Shown: piece after piece, positions 23,871 to 35,935 of the stretch
Layout: every line of letters begins with the position of its first letter
Numbering within the stretch: position 1 is the stretch's first letter
Assembly (NCBI RefSeq): GCF_963259705.1
Contig: NC_081842.1
Coordinates: 65,050,787 to 65,114,786 of the forward strand
Direction: 5' to 3'
Source: Myotis daubentonii
Taxonomy: Eukaryota; Chordata; Mammalia; Chiroptera; Vespertilionidae
Length of the DNA stretch: 64,000 nt
Position numbers and translations under genes: made by a program
Notes under the pieces: generated by a model
The model's input: only the letters and a program-made list of their open reading frames with translations
Told to the model about the DNA's origin: nothing
The model's database searches: none

Positions 23871-24967
23871 ACTCAGCTCCTATTTAATGGGATCCTATTA
23901 TGTGCAAAGCATTGAACTAGAGCTATACATAAGCAATAAATGAAACTTGATTTCTTTCCTAATGGAGCTCCTAGAATAGCAAAACAGACAGATGTGTAAA
24001 TGAATACGTATAATGCAGTCTGTTGAATGTTGTAGTAAAGACATGTACTAGATAAGGAAGCCATAAAGGAAAGGATGATGGTATCTGACTGGAGGATCAG
24101 GGAGTCTCCATAAAGAGGAGAACAACTTCAACCACATTGTGGAAATAAATTGAAAATGTGTGACTTAGAAAATGAGAGAAAGGAGGACATCCCAGACAAA
24201 AGGAACAGTGTTTGGAAAGGGAGAAACGATGAAAAACTATGGGTTATTCCATGAAATTATACAATTTCAATGGTGTGTGTGATGTGAAGAGGGTGGATTC
24301 TGAAGTTTTAAGAGATAGGCAGGGACCAGAAAATTAACAAGTAACATTCTTCTTTAAAAAGTCAGATTGAGAGCAATTCTAAAAGAAAATAAAAGAAGTG
24401 GGGTGATGTATTAAATAGTGATTTGGATGCCAAACAGATGGATTTGTCACAGAAGGCCTCTCAAAGAATCAGGGAAAGAGTTTTCTGGGTAGAGGGAATA
24501 ACACATGCAAAATATTTGAAGAAGGAATGTGTATGGTATGTTTTAAAAACTGAAAGGAGGTCAACAAACTTGGCGATCAAGATGAGTATAGTTATAAGAA
24601 CCCCAACAAAGAGACCAGGCTTTAATCAAGTAGGATTTTACAGGCCATGCTCTAATGAATTTGGTTTTGGTTCTAAGTGAAGTGAGAACTATTTAAAGTT
24701 TTTAAGTGGGGAAGATACATGATTTGACAGACACTTTAAAAAACATTCTGAATACTGAGGGGAGAATAATTTAAGGAGTGAGGGTAAAATAAGGCAGATT
24801 AGAAAAGAAGGCTATTGCATTAATCTCCATGAGAGACAACTGAGTTAGAGATGACAGTGGAAATGGAGAAAAGCGAACAGAGTGAAGACATAATTGATTG
24901 AGGTGTGAGGGAAAAGAAAGAATGAAAAAAAAAGTTTTGTTTTTACTTATAGAAACTGGAAAAAGTA

Positions 24968-25035
24968 GAATCTATATATGTATATATATATATATATTAT
25001 ATATAGATATAGATATATAATATATATATACATAA

Positions 25036-25083
<48 letters not shown>
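24968..25083. repeat. (TA)n microsatellite
   Basis: More than 100 bp of TA-rich repeats with TATAGATA variants, abutting the 5' side of the plus-strand Helitron. It may have replaced that element's 5' terminus. Confidence 0.95.
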
Positions 25084-25085
<2 letters not shown>

Positions 25086-25387
25086 CCTAAGTGACAGTTT
25101 GACTGTTCAACCGTTTGACCAACCAACCAGTAGCTATGATGCACACTGGCCACCAGAGGGATCAACGCAGGAGCTGCTGAGCTGCAGTGACTTGGCAACT
25201 GTGGTTCTAGTGTGACATACCTGGAACCAGAGAGGTGGGAGCCCAATTCCGGGGTGCGTCACCTAAGAACCGCCCTTTTGCAATCTGGGACCCCTCAGGG
25301 GATGTCGGAGAGCTGGTTTTGGCTGGATCCACACAGACCAGGCTTAGGGACCCCATGGGTGCATGACTCCATGCACTGGGCCTCTAG
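25084..25387 (+). mobile_element. HeliBat-type Helitron, 5' end lost
   Basis: The plus-strand 3' end has the hairpin GTGCATGACTCCATGCAC followed by TGGGCCTCTAG and host T (25388). The interior AAGTGACAGTTTGACTGTTC and ATGCACACTGGCCACCAGAG resembles HeliBat interiors. No TC...AATAAAAG 5' terminus is found before the TA repeat. It is the only Helitron of the window on the plus strand. Confidence 0.85.
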
Positions 25388-25984
25388 TCTAATGACAAAA
25401 GGAAAATACTGTGGAATGAATCAAGGTTCCATTTCCATTTGGATGACTGAATGAGAAAGGGAACGAGATTTGGGAACAAGAGGTGACTTATTTTTAAGAT
25501 ATGTTGAGGCTGGGGGTCTTGAGGGTCATCAGAAAAAAAAGATTTCCATTAGACAGTTATATATAAAGGTTTAGACCCCAGTAATTATGAAGCCTAGAGA
25601 ATCTGAGACCCATAGTCCATCTGAGAACATAGATTAGATTATCCATGGAGCTTCTGTAGAAAAAGAACATACAAGAATAAGGACAAAAGCCTGGGTAACA
25701 ACTTTTCAGAGATTGGTAAAGAAAAAGGAGCCAAGAAGAAAAAACAAACAAACAGATAAGAACAATGTTTAACCAAAGATATAGGAGAGAAAAAACTGCA
25801 AAAATAGATGTTTATGGATGCTAAGAAAGTAAAGAGATTCAAGAATGAAAGGAGGCATGTGTCATGGTTTCAGATGTCCCAGAAATGTCATCACTTTACT
25901 TGTCTTTCTAAGAGTTTACAGAGCCTCCTATTTGTCTTGTATACCCCAACAGAGACTAATGCAGAGCTCTCTCAGGGTAGATAT

Positions 25985-26340
25985 CAATCAATCAACATAT
26001 GTTTCTTGAGTCAGGCATTGAACTCAATACCTTACCTTCAAAGGGTTTGCAAACTAGTTGAGAGAAAATTAGGTACATACAAATACAAAAGGATAATCAA
26101 GTAAAGCTTTGCTTCGTGAATGCCAAAGAAACTGAACAGGTAATATATGCTACTGAAGAACTAAGAGAAATATGGTAGTCAGGAAAGCATTCACAAAGGA
26201 GAGAACTCTTTATTCTGGCCTCAGGGGTTGGATGAGATTGCATGAGGCAGAAAGGGGACTTTCCAAGTAGTGGAAATGACAATGGAGAAAGATACAAGGA
26301 AACTAATACTTAAATTTATGCTAAGACTGTCTGGGACAGA
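25985..26340 (+). repeat. Old dispersed repeat fragment
   Basis: GAGTCAGGCATTGAACTCAA ... CAAAGGGTTTGCAAACTAGT has the order of the same family as 17465 (size-class, stored quantity, 'remained' block). Assignment is tentative. Confidence 0.35.
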
Positions 26341-26370
26341 ATGCCACAGTAGAGGAGCTTTGCTATAGAA

Positions 26371-26592
26371 CAGTGGTTCTCAACCTTCCTAATGCCGCTA
26401 CCCTTTAATACAGTTCCTCATGTTGTAGTGACCCCCAATTTAATTGTTACAAATTGAATATAATTAAAGCATAGTGATTAATCACAAAACAATATGTAAT
26501 TATATATGTGTTTTCCAATGGTCTTAGGTGACCCCTGTGAAAGGGTCGTTCGACCCCCAAAGCGGTCGCGGCCCACAGGTTGAGAACCACTG
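26371..26592. mobile_element. SPIN-like non-autonomous hAT (222 bp, complete)
   Basis: Duplication CTATAGAA lies at 26363-26370 and 26593-26600. Ends are CAGTGGTTCTCAACC and GGTTGAGAACCACTG. Read on the minus strand the body carries CGACCGCTTTGGGGGTCGAA, CGACCCTTTCACAGGGGTCA and AAAACACATATATAATTACA, matching the SPIN_NA consensus as I remember it. SPIN elements are known to have moved horizontally among tetrapods including vespertilionid bats. The related rodent URR1 is an alternative name for similar sequences but is less likely in a bat. Confidence 0.9.
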
Positions 26593-27280
26593 CTATAGAA
26601 CATGTTATTTTATAAGTTGGAAATCTTTAGAGAAAACTCAGTCCAATTCTTTTGTTTATATAGGTAGGAATGGCAAGCCAGAGTCATTAAATTTGTTTAA
26701 ATTTATAAGCCTAGTCAATGGCAGAGCCAGTAGGAGGTAAGGCAAGAATAGGAAATTGGTATCAGATTCAAAGAAGCCTGGGAAAACAATCATAAATAAA
26801 TACAATTAACCCTATAAACACCAAAAAACAATTGCAATTTTGAGGAGAAGGGAAGTGCAATGTAAGATTAACCAACAGGCAGTGTGTAAAGGTGATGCCT
26901 ACAGCAGGGAATTTGGGTGGCTATCCAGTCTCTTTCTCCTGGGGTTTTTCATCTGACAACAACAGCAAAGATTTGAGTGACTTTTTTCTTCTTTTTCACA
27001 AGACTGGCATGTATCTAGTACCAGCCTGGTCTAGATGCAGAGGAAAGAGGTTAATTCATTGGTTTTAGGGCCTTAGGATGTTAGGGCTTGTTTTTCTTCT
27101 AGGATGCTGGTTAAGAAAGGCTGGTAGAAGAAGGAAAGGATGGATGTGAATGATATTGCAAATAGAATTTAGTAACTGATAAGATAGCATGCATGGTTCT
27201 CATATAGGAAGGAAGAGTAATCAGTTATTCTAAGTAATGAGCTGGTAACTGGGAATGTGCTGGTATCAAAAAAGTATGTG
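26593..27280. other. Unique intron, no gene
   Basis: No repeat or exon is recognised. Confidence 0.5.
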
Positions 27281-27472
27281 CCCTAACTGGTTTGGCTCAG
27301 TGGATAGAGCGTCAGCCTGCGGACTCAAGGGCCGGGTTCGATTACAGTTAAGGGCATGTACCTTGGGGGGTGTGCAGGAGGCAGCTGATCGATGTTTCTC
27401 TCTTCATCAATGTTTCTAACTCTCTATCCCCCTCCCTTCCTCTGTGTAAAAAATCAATAAAATATATATATA
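27281..27472 (+). repeat. VES SINE
   Basis: It starts CCCTAACTGGTTTGGCTCAG with the pol III A box. The B box GGTTCGATTAC lies near 27335, and it ends AAAAATCAATAAAATATATA. The flanks TCAAAAAAGTA and TCAAAAGTA look like a target duplication. Confidence 0.95.
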
Positions 27473-28583
27473 GTCAAAAGTACGGGACTCAGAGGTATAA
27501 TCTAGGGAGAAAATAATTAGTTTATCATGATACTATCTGAGGTGACATCAAAGAAAAGAAGAAAAAATAATATTTTAATAGCTGTAAATCTTAAATTATG
27601 AGGAAGTTAATTCTTCTATGGGTTTTCCTTTGGTTCTTATAGCTTGGTTCTTTATGGATGGAATTTTACAATATACCCAGGTTTGATAAAAGTAATAATT
27701 TTGGTAAGATATACTTAATAAATATTAGTCTGTGCATGAGACAATCAATTTCCATGATACTAGAATGCTAATATAGGAGAATTATAGAGGTCTGGAGGAA
27801 AACCCTTAATCACCGAAATATAGTCTAACATAAAATAGAACAATACCTGTTATGACAAAATTGACATTGTTTTTTTTAACTAAGAATGACTAGATTTTCC
27901 TATTTAAGTGAGGATAAAAACTGGCCCTAAGTATGCTTAAAAGTATAATTTATTACACTAGTTTCCCAATCTTGTTGGATTCTTCCCTGAATACTCTTGT
28001 TCTTGGGCTTATTGTACCTTCCAGATCTTTAGAAGTGAAGTCTGAGCCATCTGTGGTCATTAATATTCCCAAGACAATTTTCACTAGAGGATTATGGCCC
28101 AATTCCAAATTGAGTAATTCTATTTTATAACTCTTCCTCCCTTTTCAATTATAATCTCCATTTCCTCCTTTGTACTGGCTTTACCCCAAAGATGTCAAGT
28201 GTGAAGTTGAAGATGGAAGAAAGAATATGCAAGAAACTAGGTCTTGTTGATGTTTTCTATACAGCTCTTTAGTTAACTGTCCATCAGTATGGAGTACAAA
28301 TATGGCTGAGTTATCCAAAGTTATTCCTTGTATCTTTCAATGAAAGGCAATCAAAGACATGGGGAACACTGAATTTAGATTAGCATGAAAGATGTTCAAA
28401 TGAATACTAAATACCAACCCAATTTCTCCAAAGTAGCTTTCTCAGGTGATAACAGAATCATCTTCTCTTTCACTGGAGTAAACAATTGCTAGAGGGCAAG
28501 GGCAAGATTCTAAAGATCTTACACTTCAGGAAAAAATATATTTTGAGTAAACCAAACCCTCAAATAAGATTTGACTAAAGAAA
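27473..28583. other. Unique intron, no gene
   Basis: AT-rich sequence without recognised repeats or coding frames. Confidence 0.5.
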
Positions 28584-28599
28584 GGGCCAATACTTTTTA

Positions 28600-28824
28600 T
28601 TTATTTTTTTTTAAATATATTTTATTGATTTTTCACAGAGAGGAAGGGAGAGGGATAGAGAGTTAGAAACATCGATGAGAGAGAAACATAAATCAGCTGC
28701 CTCCTGCACACCTCCTACTGGGGATGTGCCGCAACCAAGGTACATGCCCTTGGCCAGAATCGAACCTGGGACCTTTCAGTCCGCAGGTTGACGCTCTATC
28801 CACTGAGCCAAACCAGTTATGGCA
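28600..28824 (-). repeat. VES SINE with 16-bp target duplication
   Basis: The antisense tail TTTAAATATATTTTATTGAT and minus-strand head AACTGGTTTGGCTCAGTGGA are present. GGGCCAATACTTTTTA occurs at 28584-28599 and again at 28825-28840. Confidence 0.97.
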
Positions 28825-29230
28825 GGGCCAATACTTTTTAAATGAGATAATACCATTCTCCTTCTTTTTAAAAATCTCAGAAGTTTTAAAAAAGATTAAT
28901 CCAATAAAACAGGGAAGAAAAACCTTCAAATGCCTGGGTCTTCGAAGATGAAGTGAAAGAAGTTTATGATGGATCACTTGTGAAGTCTCAACTATTCCCT
29001 TACATCACTCATTTAAAATACTATTTTTTCATTGATTTAAAGAGAAAGAATTCTGAAATGCAATGTCCACTCCTAATGTACTAAATGCCTCTTTCTCCTC
29101 TCCCATTAGAACCCTGAAGAGAGTAAAGAACTAAAGTGGATTATCTTCACTACAACATGTTCTTAGAAATCTAACTGCAAGTTAATTATTTAGAAACTGA
29201 GAATTTTCTCTTTAAAGAAATTCTGCCTTG

Positions 29231-29266
<36 letters not shown>

Positions 29267-30455
29267 TGAAAATAATAGAGACAATTGCCTCTACTAGAGT
29301 TTGAGTACAACTGTGGAATGCATCTTTTGGAATAACTGTTAAGGATCTAATCTGATGATTAATTTTACTTCTGAGTTTATCAAGCAGGTAAATTGGTTTA
29401 GAATTAAAGCAAGTAGGAGTGAGAAGAGGATTTGCATTCTAACAGCTCCTAGTCTAGTCTAGTTCCTAGGCTAGTTGTGCTAAGAGATTCTCAAGTCATT
29501 TAGAAAAGCAGCCAGTTATTGAGTTCACTTAAGCTTTGGAGATAATTTTTTTAACTTTTTATTCTTTGCCTCATCTAACTCCTTTATAGATTTATAATGG
29601 GAGATATTTAGGTCTTTCAAAAAAATTTTTTGAATGATTATTGGAACTGGGATTACAGATAATGGATGAAAGGCTAATTACCAAAATTCTATTTGTAGAG
29701 CAAACTGGTGGATATAGAGACAACAGCTCAAGATTTTAGAAAGTGCCAATTTGCTAAAAATAGATAAATATCATGATTATTGATGGACTTAATTCAATGA
29801 CATTCAAAATGAGATGATTAATATCAAAGAGTAGCATTTCTCTGATATAAATCTAAGGGAGATGTGTTACACCTATTATTGCCCAATTCTTTCACAGAAA
29901 CAGATCCTGCACACTAAAAAATAAAGAGAGGAAAGATCTACTGTGCCAAATTAGCAAGAATATTTGGTAGCTAATATTTCTCTTAGACAAGTGGTACCTG
30001 CCTACCTGCCAGAGTTCAGCCTCTGAAAGACAGTGAAAAACCTGTACCTGTCAACTCTAGATGTGGAGATTTGCCCTAACCTTTCTTTTTTAGGTATAAA
30101 AGCCCATCAGATCAGTAATCTGTGTAGTTACTACTTCTTTTTAGAGAGCCCTACCAATAATAAAATGCAATACAAGCCCATATGAAAACTTCCAAAGGGA
30201 AAAATTAGTGGTCTACCACATTTGAGGTAAGTCCATCCTGATCTGGGTAGCTACCCTATTATGGACATATAAGTATATTTTCAGGAGAAACTTTCTCACC
30301 CATATTATTCTCTCACTAGATTGGGTATAGCCTTTCAGAAATTTTGTCTAAACCATGTGACCTGGCCCTTCCTCTAGTCAGAGATGGTTGGTTCATTGGT
30401 AACTAGCTGACCTGAAAAAGACCAATCAGATTCATTCATTTTCTTTATTTTGCTC

Positions 30456-30456
<1 letters not shown>

Positions 30457-30508
<52 letters not shown>
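30457..30508. repeat. (CT)n microsatellite
   Basis: About 25 uninterrupted CT units. Confidence 0.95.
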
Positions 30509-31984
30509 AATTTTGAAGAATTTGAATGAAGAAACAGAGAAGCTAGGGTTATTAGTAACTGGGTCCTTTAAAGGCAGGGCTCCAGAAAGAAAGTATATGA
30601 ATTCCTGTTGTTGAGGTTCCCAGTTCTACTCTGGTTCCCCTAAGTTTGGCTATTCAACTTTCTAATTTCTAAGATACCTAGTTTTTTTTTTCCAGTAGAT
30701 CCCTTACATATACCATTAAAGTTTGTTTCTGTTACTTGTATTCCATTAAAGACAAATAATAGAAGCATACATGAGTGTGTGTAGAGATGAGACAGAGAGA
30801 GATGGCATGAGAAACAGAGAGAGTAAGAGACAGAAACAGATGGCTAGAGTGAAGGATTAAAAGGGATACCATTAGCCAACCATAGACATAATAAAAGAAA
30901 TAACTATTTTCCTCTAGATACTAGTTTATTTCCAAATTTCTAGGCAACATATCTTTCTGTTAAATTAAATATAAGCTCCCTATATAAAAGTATTTTTCAA
31001 AATATGCATGATATTAATTGTTCTATTTTAAACTTTTGGTTTCTAGGAAAAACTAAATCTCTTAGACAAACTTGATCCAATTATTATACTTAAAATATTT
31101 TCAGATATTATCCATATACAAGAAATAAGATTCTTTAGTTTGCAATAACTCCATTGCTTATATGAAAATTTGATAAATTTTGTATTATTAAATTGGTCAC
31201 TTAACCCAATCAACCAGGAATACAGGAGAACTGAAATGTCCTTTGTAGAGATCCTGAGAGCTTCAAAAATTATTTATGGCATTTGGAGTTGAGTGGAAAA
31301 GGTTCAGGATTGTATATCACTTCTGATCAAGATTAATTTCTGATACATTGAGGAACCCTAAAGTTGTATAAAAATGGTGTTTAGGTGATAATCTTTGAAC
31401 TTCCCTCAACCAGGCTTCATCCCATTTTCAGTCTCCTACCCAGTCCCACAATCCTTCTCTAACCTTCTGCCTGACTGGTCACTCATGTGATGGATGTGAG
31501 CACAGCATGCCTGGTAATATTAGTGCTGAGAACCCAATTTAGAAGTGAGGTGGAGAAGCAGCCAACTTAGCAAATGAAGCAGAGAAGTATAGATATGAAG
31601 AAAAAGACTAAAACAGAAAAAGTTAAAATAAATATTGTGATTTTTTTCTAATTTGAGCTGATCCTTGGGGTCTCCCATCCATCTGACTAATATTTACTCT
31701 GTAGTTAATAGGAGAGAAGGAGTGAGAATGGAAGATATATATCTCTATATCTATCATCTCTATCTATAATCTATCTATATTCCATACAGGAGTAAGGTTG
31801 CTACTTTGCAAAGAAATATGAATACTTTAGGTTTCAATATGTGGAATTCCTCAATTAATAATATCCTATATTTGAAAAATATATTGCTTATAAAACACTT
31901 ATTTTTATAACTTTATTTGAACCTCAAACCAGTCTAGTAGAAAAGAAAAGTCAGGGTTGGAGTGTTCTTTTTATGTGTCCACTA

Positions 31985-32085
31985 CATAGATGAATAAACT
32001 AAGGCTCAGAAAGATTAAGTTACTTACCCAAGGTCACACGACAAGCAATTGGCATAGCCAGGTCTAGAACCCAGGGAAAGGGTTT
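31985..32085 (-). repeat. MIR SINE fragment
   Basis: GATGAATAAACTAAGGCTCA, then AGGTCACACGACAAG and GTCTAGAACCCAGGG are the reverse complement of the MIR core order. Confidence 0.75.
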
Positions 32086-33780
32086 ATTCCACTACAAAGA
32101 CATGAAACAGGACATTAAACAAACAACATTTAAGAAAATAAGATCTGTAAATAATTAAGGATAGAAAATCTGGAGGGTCAGACTCCCATACTACAATGTA
32201 AACTCACAGCAAGTGTACTACTCTCATCTAAGCAGACAGGAGAGGGAAGTGTAAATTTGACCACAACTACCTGTGAGAAAGACTGATAGAGTTGAATGCA
32301 CATTTACACAAAGTCAGCTATGAATAGGTACATAAGAATGGTTTTCTGACCCAAACATCTCCCATAATGGTACATCATGATAACCTTTTCCTTCCTACTT
32401 TTATTTCTTCAGTAAATATTTTTTGTTGAGAAGTTAATATGTGCCAGACACAGCTTAAGATGCCTATTTTGTCTAAAATACCCATTTAGAATGTTGGAAG
32501 GGACACACTTTTTCTGAAAGTTTTTCTTTTCATAGCCTTACCCATTAAACATTAGTAATCAATAAGGAAAACTGTACTTGGACCTGAGAGGAGGAGAAAA
32601 AAATAGAGAAAACTTCAAGAAAGAGATAGAAAGGGATTGAGAGTAATGGCCCAGATAAAGAATAAGAGTGTGGAGATACTACTCAACTTTAGCAGTTGAA
32701 GACAAATTTCACCTATAAATCATTTTGTCTTATTCTCTTCTCAAGGCCATGACAATTCAGTCAAAGAAAAATATGCCTCCTGGAGTCTGGCAAGAAGAAT
32801 TTTCATGGAAAGTTGTGGTTGCAGTTTGCCTCATACTGGCCACAATATGCCGACTTCAGAATCCAAATCTTTCAGTCTATTCAAACCTAAGAAAGATAAA
32901 GTTGATCTGGTTCTCCCTCCTTTTACATGACATATGAAGAACCACTTACTATTCAACCCCCCTTTACTCCCATGAAAGGTTTCTCTTTGAGGAATATTAT
33001 TATGTGAATACTTCAGTGAAAAGGTAAGAAACCTAAATGAAAATAAAATTAATTCTTAAACACAGGTCCCTGAGCACAGATCAACATATTTTGAACTTTA
33101 TATGACCAATGAAATAAGTCAACTAAGAGTAACAAAAGATCGAGTCAAAGTTTATTTGGAAAAGTTGTGGAGTAAAGCAATAACAGTAAGTACTTGGGTC
33201 AAAAAGGAAGGGCATGAAAAGCTTCAAGACTATAGTAAATCATGTATCTTTCTTGGGACTCTGCTAATCTCAGAGGGCAGGACTATATGCTGGTTGGTGG
33301 GGAGTAGGACATCAATGGGAGGCTTTCAGATAGTACCAGTTATGGTAATTTGGAGAAACATAGCATTAATAGGCTCATTTTATGCCTGCTTTCATTAAAA
33401 AATAATGGTTATCATCCTACTGGTCAATATCAAGAATCAATGATATCAGCTCCACTTCAAAATTTGATGTCAATGAATTACAAAAATATACTAGTGATTT
33501 CATCCATTTAGATGTGCCACAACTTATGGAAAGTCTATGAACCTGGTTCCATATTCATTTAGCAAACAGATCACCTACAATTGAAACTGATTACTGTATT
33601 TGGCAAGTCTTGTGGTAGGCACTGAAGATAGAAAAAAAAAATTAACCTTACACCTTTCCCCTTAAACAACTCATTGTATGGACACCAATGTGTAAAAAAA
33701 GAAAAAAGAAAGAAAGAAAAAGAAACAAATAAAAATGCTATATAGTGCAACAAGTGACATAATAGTGATATTATAAAATA

Positions 33781-34218
33781 CTAGAGGCCCAGTGCATGAA
33801 ATTCATGCATGGGGGGTGTCCCTCAGCCTGGCCTATGCCCTCTTGCAATATGGGACCCCTTGGGTAGGGTCCCTAGGCCTGGCCGGCGACCAGGGCCTAT
33901 CAGGACTTTCCTTCCCCCAGCTGTCAGCAGCTGGCCCACCCCCACCACTGCCACTGCTTGCCATCTGTGCTGTGCTGCCCCGCCCCTGCCATCAGTCGCT
34001 TCCCTCTGCAAGTGACAGGCGTGGGGTGCGATCACTTGGCTGGCCTGGGTCTCCCTCTGTGGGACAATTGTGGAGCAATTGGTTGCTGACCAATTACATC
34101 GCACCCACCTTGGCTGACCTGGCACCAGTGTGTGTCATAGCGTGGTCATCCTGAAGGTTGTCTGGATGGTGGTTCTGCTGTTCAGTCGATTTGTATATTA
34201 CACTTTTATTATTATAGA
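33781..34218 (-). mobile_element. HeliBat-type Helitron, short subfamily (438 bp)
   Basis: The 3' end hairpin ATGCATGAA/TTTCATGCAC and CTAG terminus are at 33781. The 5' TCTATAATAATAAAAGTGTA is at 34218, with A/T flanks. The 5' region differs from the other copies (no TTGGCAGTTAAC palindrome), so it is another subfamily. Confidence 0.9.
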
Positions 34219-34244
34219 TAACATAGTCACAAAAAAGGTAGGAA

Positions 34245-35690
34245 GAAACTTAACTTAGGATGGTCAAGAATGGCTTCAAAGAGCCATTCTTAGAGGAAAA
34301 ATGTAAATTTTCTAGGTTGATAAGGAGTGTAATGTGAGCAAAGAGTACAATATGAGCAAAGACACCAAGATCTGAAAACTATGTTGCATCATAAGATGAG
34401 AGAATAGGGTGTTTAAAGATAGCATTGGAAAGGTAGGCAAGTCTGGATCATGTCATCCATGCTGAGCAGTTTATATTTTTGTTTCCAGTTAAGCGGGGAC
34501 ATTAGAGAATTTTAAGGAGGAATATCATATGACCAGATTTGTGTTAGGTAAAGATAAGTACAGTGTTATGTGTAAGGAGAATTGAAGGAGGGCAAGATGG
34601 AGGTAAGGAGTCTATGTGAGAAGCTATTGCCTTTGTCTAGAGAAGATAATGAAAATCTGAATCAGGATATTTGTAGTGGAATTAAAAAGCAGAGGATGGA
34701 TACAAAATTTTATTAATAAGAATCTAAGGACTTAGTAGCTGAATGTGGGAATTTAAAAAAAAAAAAAAAAAGAACTATGTTCAGGATTACTCCCGGTCCC
34801 TAGAGCTTAGAAGCTGGCTAGCGGTGGGCATTTGGAGGAAGGCTAAGTGAAAGACTGAGTATGGTTTTGTACATAACAATGTGGTTATCTCTTAAATATT
34901 TAAATAGAGATACCTAGTAGACCAGGAGCTTAGGAGAGGTATGCAGTATACAGATTTGAATTCACACAGGTTGTTAAAACTCTGATATGAATGAGATCAC
35001 CTAGAATTGGTGTGTAAAGTGAGAAGAGAAATGGATCAGGATCATGAACCTGGAGATAATCTATATTTGGGGGAGAAGAGAATGAACAAAGACAGCAAAG
35101 CATATGAGATGGACCTATCTGAGCGGGAGGAGAATGTGGAGAGTTGTCATGGGGGTCAAATGAGAGAGAGTTTCAGGAAGGATAGCCAACAACACAAAAT
35201 GTCAAAGAGACAGCAAATAAGACATAAACTGAAGTTAGTGGATGTGGTGTCTTTTTCAGAACATGTTTCAATGGGATTATGGAAACAGAAACCTTATGAA
35301 AGTAGATGGAATAGTGAGTGGGGAGTGATGAAGAGGAGAAAGTGAGTATGGGGAGACCTTTTAGGAACTTTGTTCTAACAGGTGGGTGAGACAGAACACT
35401 GTAGAGATGGGACAGGAGAGTCAGGAAACAGTCCTTTAAGACAGAATAAACATGAGGATAGTGATAGGCTGTGGGGAAAGGAGTTGATATAGTACAAGAT
35501 AAAATCTTAACAGAGAGTAGGACATGATGGAATGAGATTCTGGAGAAAAAATAGGAGGAACAAGAGTACAAGCGGAGAAAGCAACTGTGACCAGAAACAA
35601 CACCTGAACAGAAAAAAGCAGCATAGTAGACACTGGACAATCTTGGAAAATTGGCAGTTTTAAGCCAAGGCTCACATTGCAAAACTTGGA
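34245..35690 (+). repeat. Old dispersed repeat (L1M/MER type), long copy
   Basis: Diverged blocks in family order: CTGGATCATGTCATCCATGC, ATATCATATGACCAGATTTG, AGAAGCTATTGCCTTTGTCT, then ATGAGATCACCTAGAATTGG. The tail is purine-rich. Frames on both strands here lack domains. Confidence 0.5.
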
Positions 35691-35814
35691 CAGAAATTTT
35701 TGTTTATATTTGTATTGATTATTGTTTTCATATTAATTTTGTATAGTGCTACAAAAGCCCTTTAAGGCAAGCAGAGTGGGATTTTTGCTTCTTTGCTTTG
35801 GATTTGTTTTTTTA

Positions 35815-35935
35815 GTCTCCATCTTACAGGAGGAAACTGAAACCCAAGATTATGTGATTCATTCAAGATCATAGAATCAGTATATTGCATAGACTAAGGA
35901 CTCTCTACCCAGTGCTCTTCCCAATACCTCAGAGA
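35815..35935 (-). repeat. MIR SINE fragment
   Basis: TACAGGAGGAAACTGAAACC then AAGATCATAGAATCAGTATA, the diverged reverse complement of the MIR core. Confidence 0.6.

Larger units (their letters stand above)
23875..25800 (+). repeat. Old dispersed repeat (L1M/MER type), interrupted
   Basis: Blocks in family order: CTATTATGTGCAAAGCATTG, CACAGAAGGCCTCTCAAAGA, TTTACAGGCCATGCTCTAAT, GGCTATTGCATTAATCTCCA and, beyond the break, TTCCATTAGACAGTTATATA. A (TA)n expansion and a Helitron (24965-25387) split it. Frames over it are shadows. Confidence 0.5.
28841..33780. other. Unique intron with simple repeats
   Basis: It includes (TTA)n at 29231-29266, (CT)n at 30457-30508, (ATCT)n at 31733-31780 and an antisense MIR at 31985-32085. 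At 32725-33398 two short frames are open but have no recognisable domain and are interrupted by stops. A GTAAG follows GTGAAAAG at 33023, but no acceptor or conserved frame supports an exon. Confidence 0.5.

Noticed and set aside
27281..27360. tRNA gene on the basis of A and B boxes
   Set aside because: The boxes belong to VES SINE heads. The body and A-rich tail follow and the cloverleaf is degenerate.
32725..33398. Possible two-exon gene or retrocopy
   Set aside because: Frames are short, end in stops and show no known domain. The GTAAG after 33019 lacks a supporting acceptor or conserved peptide.
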